A stretch of 64,000 bases of DNA from DAORHV01 sp964448405. Lineage in GTDB: Bacteria > Patescibacteriota > Gracilibacteria > Peribacterales > Peribacteraceae. The position numbers were made by a program, and so were the translations under genes. The stretch's first letter is position 1. Every line of letters starts with the position of its first letter. Positions 33,814-43,299 of the stretch are shown here, in pieces. Under the pieces are notes generated by a model. That model was given only the letters and a program-made list of their open reading frames with translations. It was not told the origin of the DNA and searched no databases. The stretch covers positions 16,228 to 80,227 of the forward strand of contig CAYUVW010000003.1 of the NCBI GenBank assembly GCA_964448405.1, read 5' to 3'.

Positions 33814-35398
33814 TTATGCGACCGTCTCGTTGATCGTCAGGCCGAGCTCAGCAATCTGCGTGTCGGGCATGGCCGACGGCGCGCCGAGCATAAGGTCCTT
33901 GGCCTTCTGATCCTTCGGGAACGGGGTCACCTCGCGGATATTCGGCTCGCCGGCCAAAATCATGACTACCCGGTCGATGCCGTACGCAAAGCCGCCGTGC
34001 GGCGGAGCGCCATATTCGAATGCTTTCAGGATATGCCCGAAGCGCTTCTGCTGGTCCTCGGCGTTAATACCGAGCATGTCGAACACTTCGCTCTGCAACA
34101 CCGGGTCGTGAATGCGGATGGATCCGGAGCCGAGTTCATAGCCGTCGAGCACTAGGTCGTAGCACACGGCATGCACCTCGGTTGGCTTTTCTTTGCGGTT
34201 TTTCCACTGCTCGGGGTTGGGGCTGGTAAACGGGTGGTGCGAGAAGGTCAGGCTGCCGTCATCGTTCTCCTCGAACATCGGGAAATCCGTAACCCACAGC
34301 ATGGCGTGCGTGGTTTCGTCGATGAGCTTGAAGCGCTTGGCGGCCTCGGCGCGAACCTTGGCCAACGCGGCGCAGACGATCTTGTAGCGGTCGGCGCCGA
34401 AGAACAGNNNNNNNNNNNNNNNNNNNNNNNNNNNNNNNNNNNNNNNNNNNNNNNNNNNNNNNNNNNNNNNNNNNNNNNNNNNNNNNNNNNNNNNNNNNNN
34501 NNNNNNNAATGGGCAGCTCGTAGCGCAAATCAGGCTTATCCGAGCCGTAGGTGTCCATCACCTGCTTCCAGGTGTAGCGCATGACTTTGCCGGTCTTCAG
34601 CTTTTTGGGACTGCATTGTTTCAGGATTTCCAGCAGCGATCCTTCAATAATGTTCTGCACGTCGAACTGGTCGCCGAAGCTCATCTCGAAGTCCAGCTGC
34701 ACGAACTCCGGCTGGCGGTCGCCGCGCAGGTCCTCGTCGCGGAAACAACGTGCGATTTGGAAGTAGCGGTCGAGTCCGCCCACCATACAGAGCTGCTTGA
34801 GCTGCTGCGGGCTCTGGGGCAGCACGAAGAACTGGCCGGGGTATACACGCGACGGCACGATGTATTCGCGGGCGCCTTCGGGCGTTCCCTTAATGAGACA
34901 CGGCGTATCGATTTCCAGACAGTCCTGCGACGCGAAGTACTGGCGGATGATCTGGAAGACCTTGGAGCGCAGCACGATGTTCTTGCGCATGCGTGCGGTG
35001 CGCATATCCAGGTAGCGGTATTGCAGGCGCAATTCCTCGTTGACCGTGTCGGCATCAATTTCAAACGGCGGCGTTTTGGCTTTGTTCAAAATGGTGCAAT
35101 CGGCAGCCGTAATTTCAATATCACCGGTGGAAAGTTTGGGGTTTTCAGTACCGGCCTGGCGCTTGTCCACAACACCCGTAATCTTCAACACCCACTCCGG
35201 ACGAATGGCTTCAGCTTGAGCGAATGCCTCTTTGTTCTTCTCGGGATGAAACACCACCTGGGTCAGGCCGTACCTATCGCGCAAGTCGATGAAAATCAGT
35301 CCGCCGTGGTCGCGGCGGCCGTTCACCCATCCGCACAGGGTGACGGTGGATCCGACATGCTTGGAAGTAAGATCGCCGCAGGTGTGTGTACGTAACAT
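33814..35398 (-). CDS. aspS: Aspartyl-tRNA synthetase, interrupted by a scaffold gap
   Basis: Both ends are sound, but 34408-34507 is N. N-terminal part: OB-fold anticodon domain (VTLCGWVNGRRDHGGLIFIDLRDR), class II motif 1 region and motif 2 with RCFRDEDLRGDRQPEFVQLD, up to YGSDKPDLRYELP. C-terminal part: WVTDFPMFE, HHPFTSP, and motif 3 GGFAYGIDRVVMIL. It charges tRNA-Asp; bacterial-type. The two parts are in different frames across the Ns. By comparison with E. coli AspRS about 110-120 residues (most of the GAD insertion) are missing, more than 100 N can hold, so the gap length is only a placeholder. Not a true pseudogene. Confidence 0.9.
34408..34507. other. Scaffold gap of 100 N inside aspS
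   Basis: Unlike the gap at 12217, the flanks are not repeated. The expected missing coding length is over 300 nt. Confidence 0.95.
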
Positions 35399-35413
35399 TA
35401 TGAAGAAAGAAGA

Positions 35414-36049
35414 TTATCGAGCTACAGCAGGGCGGTCGGCACTGCACTCTTCCGTGGAGGAATACATGCGCGGATTGAAGGATTGGCACGTTGTGCCGTC
35501 GTCTCGTACTACTGGTGACCATCCGGTCGTGCAATTGATGCCACCTTGCGGTGTGTAGAGACCCCAGCAGTTGATGATTGTAAATGCGTTGGGTCGGTTA
35601 ACCGTAGGCGGAGCCGAGTCCGCTGGGCCAGTGGAAGCACTGCCTGCACCAGGCCTGCTGGCCGGCACAGTTGCAGGGGGATCCTGAGGTGGCTGATTGC
35701 CGCCCGGGAGATCTGGCGTGGAATGCGTGCAATCCTCGCGGTCGAACAGCGGCGGATCGTACTCGCTGCAAGTCTTCGTGGCAGGAACGGTCACGGCAAC
35801 GCAATCGCCCGCCCTGGCAAAGGTGTAGCACGTACGTCGTGCAGCTGCATCTTCAGTCGGCACCGATGTTGGATCACCCATCGTTGGCCGCTCACCTGCA
35901 GTCGATGAGCTTTGCCCAGCAGTCGGCGTTGGTTGCGCAGGTGTTACATCCCCTTTCAGACTCATCGGTGTCAGCGTTGCGGTTGAAATGCCGATAACGA
36001 AACCCAGGATTGTGCCGGCGGCGAGAAATCCGAGGTTATTGTTCTTCAT
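35414..36049 (-). CDS. Cys-containing exported protein, unknown
   Basis: 211 residues from the ATG at 36049 (MKNNNLGFLAAG). One N-terminal hydrophobic helix (about 5-26) acts as signal or anchor. A Pro/Thr/Ser-rich linker follows, then a Cys-containing region (RTCYTFARAGDCVAV and ATKTCSEYDPP), a second Pro-rich linker, and a C-terminal module with CWGLYTPQGGINCTTGW and CQSFNPRMYSSTEEC. Paired Cys suggest disulfides outside the cell. No family recognised. A TACAAT -10 (rc 36081-36086) and a CT-rich leader precede it. aspS starts 15 nt after its stop. Confidence 0.6.
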   Translation of the reverse strand: MKNNNLGFLAAGTILGFVIGISTATLTPMSLKGDVTPAQPTPTAGQSSSTAGERPTMGDPTSVPTEDAAARRTCYTFARAGDCVAVTVPATKTCSEYDPPLFDREDCTHSTPDLPGGNQPPQDPPATVPASRPGAGSASTGPADSAPPTVNRPNAFTIINCWGLYTPQGGINCTTGWSPVVRDDGTTCQSFNPRMYSSTEECSADRPAVAR

Positions 36050-36156
36050 AGGGAAAGAAGGAAGGGGCAAGATTGTGCCGATTGTACCGGAAAAGTATTA
36101 CGTGCGGGTACTACGGTTGGTGACTCGGCTAGGTTGCCGATAATGGCTTCTCGGCG

Positions 36157-36162
36157 TACAAT
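36157..36162 (+). promoter_or_regulatory. -10 of the gene at 36183
   Basis: TACAAT, 21 nt before the ATG; short leader ending TTTTCC. Confidence 0.4.
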
Positions 36163-36182
36163 GTTCAGAAATCATATTTTCC

Positions 36183-36611
36183 ATGCAAAACGACCATTCA
36201 CTCGATTCGGCGCCGCTTCTCACCCATGTCGTAGAGCATTTCTTCGAGCATGGCGTGTATGTCGGCCCCGAACGTACGTTCGACGAACGCTACAAAGCGC
36301 TGTTTGCGCGCGCAACGCTCCTCGGCGATGCCGGTCAGCAGATCATCGAGTTTATGGAGAACAGCGTCAGGGAATATGAGCCGTTGCTCCGTGCCATTAA
36401 CGATCTTGGATTACTCGCAGCAATGGCGAAAAACAACTCCGGATCTGCTGATTGGAAGCCGATCGCCGACCGCGTACGCACGCAGCTCATTATTGCCGAC
36501 AAGCGCTATGCCGATCCAAAGGCGGTTGAATATTCGGTAAAGAACCTTACCGGCGTGCTGAATGACGCCATCGAACTGTTCAAGGCACGCGAGCAGCAGT
36601 CTTCTATCTGA
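36183..36611 (+). CDS. Small helical protein, unknown
   Basis: 142 residues, soluble, predicted all-helical: LLTHVVEHFFEHGVYV, DAGQQIIEFMENSVREYEPLL, PKAVEYSVKNLTGVLNDAIELF. It looks like a four-helix bundle. No signal peptide or known motif. It is transcribed toward nrdR and overlaps its 3' end by 8 nt. Confidence 0.55.
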   Translation: MQNDHSLDSAPLLTHVVEHFFEHGVYVGPERTFDERYKALFARATLLGDAGQQIIEFMENSVREYEPLLRAINDLGLLAAMAKNNSGSADWKPIADRVRTQLIIADKRYADPKAVEYSVKNLTGVLNDAIELFKAREQQSSI

Positions 36612-37050
36612 AGAGCTTGCCCAGCTCGTTCTTGAATTCCTCCACGTCCTTGAATTCACGATGCACCGACGCAAAGCGGATGTATGCCACTTTGTCGATC
36701 TTCGCGAGCGCCTGCATGACGTCTTTGCCGATGGTCGTGCTTTCCACTTCTTGCTTGTTCTTGCCCCATTTTTCTTCCAGTGCGTTCAGCATGGTATCGA
36801 TGTCTTTCTGGCTGACCGGGCGCTTGGTACACGCCACCCACACGCCACGCTCCAATTTCGTGCGGCTGTAGGGTTCGCGGGTACCGTCGCGCTTGACCAC
36901 GATAAACGTCGAAAGCTCCTGGCGTTCGAACGTCGTGAAGCGGTGATCGCACTTAGGACACTCGCGGCGGCGGCGCACGGCACGGCCTTCCTCGGTGAGA
37001 CGCGAGTCGATGACGGCCGTATCCTCGGATTTGCATCGTGGACAGCGCAT
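36604..37050 (-). CDS. nrdR: Transcriptional repressor NrdR
   Basis: 148 residues, the normal length. An N-terminal zinc ribbon (MRCPRCKSEDTAVIDSR and CPKCDHRFTTFER) is followed by an ATP-cone domain (VVKRDGTREPYSRTKLERGV and KVAYIRFASVHREF). NrdR senses ATP/dATP and represses ribonucleotide reductase genes by binding NrdR boxes. No nrd genes are in the window. A -10 TAGTCT (rc 37057-37062) ends 7 nt before the ATG at 37050. Confidence 0.96.
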   Translation of the reverse strand: MRCPRCKSEDTAVIDSRLTEEGRAVRRRRECPKCDHRFTTFERQELSTFIVVKRDGTREPYSRTKLERGVWVACTKRPVSQKDIDTMLNALEEKWGKNKQEVESTTIGKDVMQALAKIDKVAYIRFASVHREFKDVEEFKNELGKLFR

Positions 37051-37056
37051 ACGCAG

Positions 37057-37062
37057 AGACTA
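37057..37062 (-). promoter_or_regulatory. Leaderless -10 of nrdR
   Basis: TAGTCT on the minus strand, ending 7 nt before the ATG at 37050. Confidence 0.55.
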
Positions 37063-37090
37063 GCGCATGCCGTGCCGTCGCGGAATCGGT

Positions 37091-37705
37091 TTACGAACCT
37101 TGTTTCTCGATGCGGATACCGCCCTGGCGCAGCACCATGACAGTATCCCCCTCCATACGCACCACGGTGGAGGGCGGCGTCTTGCGCAAGAGCCCTTCGT
37201 CAATCACCAAGTCTGGCTGCACCCCGCCGAATTGCTTTAAGAGCGACGGCACATCGTAGGCTTCCGGCATGCCATGGATATTGGCCGAAGTGGTGCTGAG
37301 CGGAGTCGGATGACGTGCGGCCAACTCCATGGCGATGGGGTGCGACGAAATACGTACTCCCAGCGTTTCGGCTTTGCCAACCGGCGTGGGATGCACTGCC
37401 GGCGCTTCGGTGCGTACTGGCAGTACCAGCGTCAGCGGTCCGGGAAGATGGCGGCGGGCAAGGCTGGCTGCCACAGGCGTCCATTCCACGTAGCGCTCAG
37501 AACGCTCCTTCGAAGCGAAGAGCGCACTGACGGGCAGCTGCGGCGGCCGACGTTTGATGGCAAACAGTCTGGCTACCGCTTGCGGATCGGCCAGGTCGCA
37601 CGTAATGCCGTAGCAGGTCTCGGTTGCATGCACGATCACGCCGCCCCGCGCGAGCAGCGCCAACGCTTCATCCACGGCCTTTGGGGTGGCGGGTACGATC
37701 TTCAT
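37091..37705 (-). CDS. tsaC: L-threonylcarbamoyladenylate synthase (TsaC/Sua5 family)
   Basis: 204 residues from the ATG at 37705. YrdC-domain motifs: ARGGVIVHATETCYGITCDL, FAIKRRPPQLPVSAL (KRxxxxP), PGPLTLVLPV, LGVRISSHP and LSTTSANIHG. It makes threonylcarbamoyl-AMP for t6A modification of tRNAs reading ANN codons. The length is that of the short TsaC form, without the Sua5 C-terminal domain. The start lies inside the last codons of dnaE's spacer on the same strand, so it is either co-transcribed or served by CATAAT 10 nt upstream. Confidence 0.93.
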   Translation of the reverse strand: MKIVPATPKAVDEALALLARGGVIVHATETCYGITCDLADPQAVARLFAIKRRPPQLPVSALFASKERSERYVEWTPVAASLARRHLPGPLTLVLPVRTEAPAVHPTPVGKAETLGVRISSHPIAMELAARHPTPLSTTSANIHGMPEAYDVPSLLKQFGGVQPDLVIDEGLLRKTPPSTVVRMEGDTVMVLRQGGIRIEKQGS

Positions 37706-37715
37706 GCGAAGTGGA

Positions 37716-40700
37716 TTATGCAACGACCGCGTAGCGCTTCACGGTGTCCTCGATGTGCTTTTCCAGAATCGGTGACATGGAAATGGTCAGTCCGACCGGC
37801 ACGATGTTGTCACCGATCTTCAACTGCACTTTTTCGCGACCGGGAAATGTCTCGAAGACTTTCTTCAGTTCCAGCAGCAGTTGCTTCGAAGCGCGTGCGG
37901 GCAGCGCAATGGTGTGTACCGAAATTTGCGTCGCAGAGTCGGCGTGCAGCGGCTCGACCGTCGCGGATGACGCAGGAGTCGTTGCGCTTGCTTGCGCGGT
38001 GCTCAGGCCAACCTTTGCAGCCGGTGCTGTCATATCCATACCCCCCTTGATCCAGGTGCTCACCGGACCCAAAAACTCTTGCGAGGTAACGCTTGGCTTT
38101 GGCTCTTCCTCAAGGGTCGCCACAATCACTTCGCCTTCTTCCGTCAGCAGCTCAACACTGTCGGTCATGGCCGGCTTGGCGCGCGGTCGCCACTGCTTGG
38201 CCCCGTCTTCGTCATACATACCGGCGTCCCTGGCTTTCTCAATCATCATCGACAACGAAGCGCGCTTCACCGCATCGGCGCGCAATTGCGGCAAGCCCAT
38301 GCGCATCTCCAGCGTACCGCCCATTACCAGCACCGTGTCCGGCTTGGCGATTGCTTCCGCAGCCTGGGCGTAGGTGCGCGGGAAGAGCGTGATTTCCATC
38401 TTGCCGGTCGGGTCCTCTATGGAGAGGATCGCCATCGATTCGCCCTTCTTCGTGCGCAGGACTTTTACGTTCTCCACGATGCCGGCCACCGTGATCTTGC
38501 GGCCGACGTCGTCGCCGTTCAGCGACTCGATGAGTCGAGCTTTTTTGCCGATGTATTTGCGCAGTCCGGCCAGCGGATGACTGCTGACGTAGAGTCCCAA
38601 TGTTTCCTTTTCCCACGCCAGTTTCTGCTGCGAGGTCGCCGGTTCCATGGCATCGAAGGCGATTGCCACGCCGGCGCCGCCACTGGCCATGGCGAACATG
38701 TCGGTTTGCGACGAGCCGGCGTCCCCGATGGACTTACTGAATTCCACGACTTTGGTGTATTGCGAAACAAGAGTTCCGCGTTCACAGAGCGAGTCCAGCG
38801 CGCCGGATTTTGCCAGTGACTCCAGGAACTTCTTGTTCAGAATCTTACTCGGCACGCGGCGGGCAAAGTCTTCCAATGAGGCGAACTTTCCGCCCTCGTC
38901 GCGGATCGCAATAATCTGTCGCACCGAGCTTTCGCCAATGCCTTTAATAGCCGCCAGTCCGAAGCGGATTTTCTTGTCCGGCAACGACGTGAAGTGCGCC
39001 AAGGATTCATTCACGTCCGGCGGCAGCACGTCTAAGCCCATAGCGCGCGATTCCTCGATTTCAATGCTGATGCGTTCGGTATCGCCGTCTTCGCTGCTGA
39101 GCAGGGCCGCCATGAATTCGGTCGGATAGTGGGCCTTCAGGTAGGCCGTTTCGTAGGCAACACGCGCGTAACAGGCGCCGTGCGATTTATTGAAACCATA
39201 GCCTGCGAACGGCGTGATGACGTCGTCGAACAGCTCCACCGCCAACTTTTTCGCGTAGCCTTTCGCTACGGCACCTTTAATGAACAAGTCGCGCTGAGCG
39301 TCCAGTTCCTTCTTAATTTTTTTACCGATGGCACGGCGCAACAAGTCGGCTTCGCCGAGCGAGAATCCGGCGAACACACGCGCCATTTCCAAGATTTGCT
39401 CCTGGTAAATACCCACGCCGTAAGTGGGCTTCAAGATAGGCTCCAAGTCGGCGTGCAGGTACTTCACCTCCTTTAAACCGTGCTTGCACTTAATGTAATC
39501 GGGGATCTTTTCCATTGGACCCGGGCGATACAACGACACCATAGCCGTGATGTCGTCGAACGCACTTGGCTTCAATTGTTTCAGGTACCGACGCATGCCG
39601 CCGGACTCAAGCTGGAACACGCCCGTCGTCTCGCCGCGTGACAGCAGCTCGAACGTGGCCTTGTCGTCCAGCGGGATGGTCCGGATGTCGATTTTCACTT
39701 TGTGCATGCGCTCGATAATGAGCAGCGCAGTCTGGATAATGGTGAGGTTTTTCAGACCCAGGAAGTCCATCTTCAGCAGACCGAGCGACTCCAGGGGCTT
39801 GGCGTGGTACTGCGTAATGATGGTCTGGTCGTCCTTGGGCGCGCGCTGCAACGCGGTGTACTTGGTGGCGGCCTCGGGCGTAATAACAACACCGCAGGCG
39901 TGCACCGAGACGTGACGCGCTTTACCTTCCAATTTCTGTGCGACGTCCAAGATTTTGCGATACACCTCGCTGCTTTCCAATGCGGCTTGCAGCTCCGAAC
40001 TCTGCAGCGCCTCTTCCAACGATGTTCCAGGCCGTTCGGAAATCAGCTTGGCCAGCGCATTCATTTCAGCGAACGACACGCCGTAGGCGCGTCCCACGTC
40101 CTTTACCGCGGCGCGGGCGGCCAGCGTTCCGAACGTGCAGATCTGCACCACGCGGTCGGCGCCGTATTTCGTGCGCACGTACTCCAGCACTTCGTCGCGG
40201 CGGGTATCCGCGAAGTCGATATCGATATCCGGCATGGAGATACGTTCCGGATTCAAAAAGCGCTCGAACAGCAGTCCGTGTTCCAGCGGGTCCAATGTGG
40301 TGATGTCGAGCACGTAACTCACAATCGAGCCGGCGGCTGATCCGCGGCCGGGACCCACCGTAATGCCGCGGCGCTTGGCCTCGCCCACGATGTCCGAGAC
40401 GATGAGGAAGTACCCCGAGAAGCCCATTTTGTCGATGACGCCGAGTTCGTATTCCAGACGCTCGGCAATCAATTTCTTCTTGGCGTCGTCGGCGTTCGGG
40501 TAGCGCAACTTGGCGCCCGCGGCGCATTGATCCTTCAATAACTGGGGCTCGGTCTGGGTTGCGGTGACGGGGAATTTCGGAATTTTATAATTACCGAACG
40601 GGATCTTCACGTTGCAGCGGTCGGCAATGACGCGCGTGTTTTCCAGTGCTTCCGGCACGTGGCCGAACGCACGTTCCATGTCGGCGAATTCACGCATGGA

Positions 40701-41438
40701 GAAATCGCTGTCGCGCATGGAGAAGCGTCCGGCGTCCGCCACATTGGAACTCTTTTGAATGCAGAGCAGCACGTCGTGGGCCTCGGCGTCCTCAATACGA
40801 CAGTAGTGGCTTGAGCAACTGGCGACCAGTGGTACGCCCAACTCCTTGCCGAAGCGAATGAGTTGTTGATTCACCTCGGCCTGACCGGGAACGTTGGGCA
40901 GGTCCATCAACTCGAAGTACAGGTTTTCTTTTCCGAAGAACGAGCGGTATTGATCCACCAACGTCTTCAGGCGGTCGAAGTCTTCGGCCAGCGCTGCCTG
41001 CGGAATGGCGCCCGAAATCGGTCCCGAGAGCGCAATCAGTCCCTTGCCGTATTGGGCCAACAGCTCGGCGTCCACACGGGGCTTGTAATACATGCCTTCC
41101 AGCGCGGCGCGGGTGGCAAGCTCCAGTAAGTTGGCGTAGCCCTCGTCGGTTTCGGCCAGCAGCACCAGCGGATAGCGACGGGTGTCCATGGAGCTGTCTT
41201 TATCGTGGCGGGTGCGGGCGGCGACATACGCCTCCAGTCCAATCAATCCTTTTAAGCCGTGTTCTTTGCAGGATTTGTAGAATTCGATCAGGCCGTAGGT
41301 GTATCCCTTATCCGCCAATCCCACCGCGGTGTGCCCCAATTCCTTGGCACGCAGCACGATTTCCTCGGGCGTCGGCAACGCCTCCAGCAGCGAAAAGGTG
41401 GAGTGACAGTGGATGTGGACGAAATCTTCCGGCTTCAT
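37716..41438 (-). CDS. dnaE: DNA polymerase III alpha subunit
   Basis: 1240 residues. The PHP domain at the N-terminus keeps HIHCHSTFSLLEALP. The polymerase palm acidic residues are in MPDIDIDFADTRRDEV (Asp near 404 and 406) with the third in KMDFLGLKNLTI. Thumb, tandem helix-hairpin-helix and the OB domain (KITVAGIVENVKVLRTKKG) follow, then a C-terminal domain. No proofreading exonuclease insertion, so it is DnaE rather than PolC. It replicates the chromosome with the clamp encoded at 23304. TACACT (rc 41445-41450) ends 7 nt before the ATG. About 85 nt separate it from the exported operon upstream. Confidence 0.97.
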   Translation of the reverse strand: MKPEDFVHIHCHSTFSLLEALPTPEEIVLRAKELGHTAVGLADKGYTYGLIEFYKSCKEHGLKGLIGLEAYVAARTRHDKDSSMDTRRYPLVLLAETDEGYANLLELATRAALEGMYYKPRVDAELLAQYGKGLIALSGPISGAIPQAALAEDFDRLKTLVDQYRSFFGKENLYFELMDLPNVPGQAEVNQQLIRFGKELGVPLVASCSSHYCRIEDAEAHDVLLCIQKSSNVADAGRFSMRDSDFSMREFADMERAFGHVPEALENTRVIADRCNVKIPFGNYKIPKFPVTATQTEPQLLKDQCAAGAKLRYPNADDAKKKLIAERLEYELGVIDKMGFSGYFLIVSDIVGEAKRRGITVGPGRGSAAGSIVSYVLDITTLDPLEHGLLFERFLNPERISMPDIDIDFADTRRDEVLEYVRTKYGADRVVQICTFGTLAARAAVKDVGRAYGVSFAEMNALAKLISERPGTSLEEALQSSELQAALESSEVYRKILDVAQKLEGKARHVSVHACGVVITPEAATKYTALQRAPKDDQTIITQYHAKPLESLGLLKMDFLGLKNLTIIQTALLIIERMHKVKIDIRTIPLDDKATFELLSRGETTGVFQLESGGMRRYLKQLKPSAFDDITAMVSLYRPGPMEKIPDYIKCKHGLKEVKYLHADLEPILKPTYGVGIYQEQILEMARVFAGFSLGEADLLRRAIGKKIKKELDAQRDLFIKGAVAKGYAKKLAVELFDDVITPFAGYGFNKSHGACYARVAYETAYLKAHYPTEFMAALLSSEDGDTERISIEIEESRAMGLDVLPPDVNESLAHFTSLPDKKIRFGLAAIKGIGESSVRQIIAIRDEGGKFASLEDFARRVPSKILNKKFLESLAKSGALDSLCERGTLVSQYTKVVEFSKSIGDAGSSQTDMFAMASGGAGVAIAFDAMEPATSQQKLAWEKETLGLYVSSHPLAGLRKYIGKKARLIESLNGDDVGRKITVAGIVENVKVLRTKKGESMAILSIEDPTGKMEITLFPRTYAQAAEAIAKPDTVLVMGGTLEMRMGLPQLRADAVKRASLSMMIEKARDAGMYDEDGAKQWRPRAKPAMTDSVELLTEEGEVIVATLEEEPKPSVTSQEFLGPVSTWIKGGMDMTAPAAKVGLSTAQASATTPASSATVEPLHADSATQISVHTIALPARASKQLLLELKKVFETFPGREKVQLKIGDNIVPVGLTISMSPILEKHIEDTVKRYAVVA

Positions 41439-41444
41439 GTCGTG

Positions 41445-41450
41445 AGTGTA
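41445..41450 (-). promoter_or_regulatory. Leaderless -10 of dnaE
   Basis: TACACT on the minus strand, ending 7 nt before the ATG at 41438. Confidence 0.6.
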
Positions 41451-41524
41451 CCAAGAAAAACGACCCGCAGGACAAAAAGGTTCACAAGGCTTTTCCTCAT
41501 GACTGCATGCCTTTCCCTGCGCTT

Positions 41525-43297
41525 CTAGTACCCGCTTTGCGGGTCGCCCTGCTCAACGCGGCAACCGGGGTACAGCTCGGGTTCCATATCGGCCCATTTA
41601 TCGCGTTCTTGCTGCGACGGATCTTGCTGGCAGTAGGCGCACCACGGTTTGCAGTCACCGTCCTGTGGCGTGCCGCCGCAATCACAGGCGTCCACGTCCA
41701 GGCCGTCCGGCTCTTCGGCGCTCTTGGGAATGCACAGGCATTTAATGTGCGTGCGGGTATCGGTGTACTCCCCGGAGACATACGGATGACACGCCGGGTT
41801 AAAAATACGTTTTTGCATGTTGTCCAGCGTGCCGTCGACCTCGCTGCAATGGCCGTTGACGCATTGTCGTAACATGAAATAGCCGAAGTCCTGAATATAC
41901 TCCGGCAACTCCTTCTCCGCTACCTCGCTGAGCGTCGTAATGGCGGTCTGGAGCGGAGCGTAGGCTTGCATCGTGCGTTCAATGGCATCGCGGCTGGCCG
42001 CCTCCAGAAAGCCGGTCTGACGGTCGACGCTGGCCGAAATGGAGCGGTATTGCGCCGGGGCGTCCGCGCCGTAGATCAATAAGAACATCGAGCGTTCAAT
42101 ACCCTCTCCACCTTCCGCGCGTACCGGGAGTGGGCGGTTGTTGCCCAGGGCGTTCTTTTTTGCCGTGAAGCGCCGTTGCATCAAAATGGGATTGCTGAAA
42201 ATCGAGAAATAGTCGTACGCAGGGCGCAGGTGGACGCCCACTGGCAGCGCTTCCTCCGGAGGAGGATTGAACGTTTGGAAGAACACGCCGGGTGCGATCT
42301 CCACTTCACGCATGTTGTCTTCGCTGTAGTAGTCCGGATAGTCGTCCAACATGGAGTCGGGAGCGGCATCCCCGGGATTCAATGCCACCAAAGGCACCTG
42401 TGGTCGCAAGCAGCCGGTCCGCTCCTCGTGATCCGGCGGAGGATCCATGACGGCAGGGAACGAGCTTGTCGGCGTCGTGCCCCGCAAATCAGCGATAATC
42501 GTGTCGAGATTCGTGAGAAATTGCTCAAGAGACGTAGTCATGTTTTTTGCAAATTCAATCGTGCCCTCGTTGTCGCCGCCGTCGCCGTTTAAAAATCGCA
42601 ACATATCGGTCATTTCCTGCGTTGGGTCAGGCATGTTTTCCAGCACAGATGCGTCGCAGCCGTAACTCTTGATATCGGAGCTGTCCACGACAATCGCGCC
42701 GCCGTCGGCAATCACGTAGCCGATGGAATGAGGTGAATAATCCGTGGTGTAAGGGCACTGTGCGGCATCTGCGTGCGTATCCGTAATACCGCTTCCGCTC
42801 CCACTTGCCAGCAGAGCTTCACTTTCCCAAAAATATTCGTATTGCAGAATGTCGCTCTGGATCGACGGGTCATTGCCGCCGAGTAGCAGGAGATCGTAGG
42901 CTTTCACCGCGAAGCTCAGCACTTCGATCAAGATGCGCATCGACTCCAATTTGCAGGCCTCCGCGTCATCCACGATTGTCGTTCGCAGCTCGTTGATTTT
43001 GTCTTCCAATAAATCCACGTCGCTCTGAAAGCAGATCGTGTTTTCTTTGGTGTATGCCTGGTAGCGCGAGATTTGCCGGCGCACATCAATGAATTCACGA
43101 ATGCTGGCCTCGGCCTCGGCCAAGTAACCATTGTCCGTATTCGGATTGCACGTGCCGGCCGGCCGAGAGTCCGCCGTCGACATGCCGGCGTCGATGCGGT
43201 CGAGCACTTCCTGGAGCCACGGAGACAGCGCTTCGGCGTGCACAGCAACGGGCAGCAGGAGAGTTATCAGGCCGACGGTGAGAGAAAAGCGGCGCAT
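41525..43297 (-). CDS. Exported Cys-rich protein, operon gene 5, unknown
   Basis: 590 residues. Signal peptide about 1-21 (VGLITLLLPVAVHA). The mature protein is acidic and mixed alpha/beta: helical near residues 22-130 (ASIREFIDVRRQISRYQAYTKE), a middle with DDYPDYYSEDNMREVEI, and a C-terminal 110 residues dense in Cys (RQCVNGHCSEVD, CLCIPKSAEEPD, DACDCGGTPQDGDCKPWCAYC) that probably form disulfides or bind metal. No known family. It starts 2 nt after the stop of gene 4. The hairpin ACCCGC/GCGGGT at 41530-41544 overlaps its 3' end. Confidence 0.7.
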   Translation of the reverse strand: MRRFSLTVGLITLLLPVAVHAEALSPWLQEVLDRIDAGMSTADSRPAGTCNPNTDNGYLAEAEASIREFIDVRRQISRYQAYTKENTICFQSDVDLLEDKINELRTTIVDDAEACKLESMRILIEVLSFAVKAYDLLLLGGNDPSIQSDILQYEYFWESEALLASGSGSGITDTHADAAQCPYTTDYSPHSIGYVIADGGAIVVDSSDIKSYGCDASVLENMPDPTQEMTDMLRFLNGDGGDNEGTIEFAKNMTTSLEQFLTNLDTIIADLRGTTPTSSFPAVMDPPPDHEERTGCLRPQVPLVALNPGDAAPDSMLDDYPDYYSEDNMREVEIAPGVFFQTFNPPPEEALPVGVHLRPAYDYFSIFSNPILMQRRFTAKKNALGNNRPLPVRAEGGEGIERSMFLLIYGADAPAQYRSISASVDRQTGFLEAASRDAIERTMQAYAPLQTAITTLSEVAEKELPEYIQDFGYFMLRQCVNGHCSEVDGTLDNMQKRIFNPACHPYVSGEYTDTRTHIKCLCIPKSAEEPDGLDVDACDCGGTPQDGDCKPWCAYCQQDPSQQERDKWADMEPELYPGCRVEQGDPQSGY

Positions 43298-43299
43298 GA

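Noticed and set aside
33814..35398. aspS as a frameshifted pseudogene
   Set aside because: The frame change falls inside the Ns, whose length is arbitrary. Both halves are well conserved.
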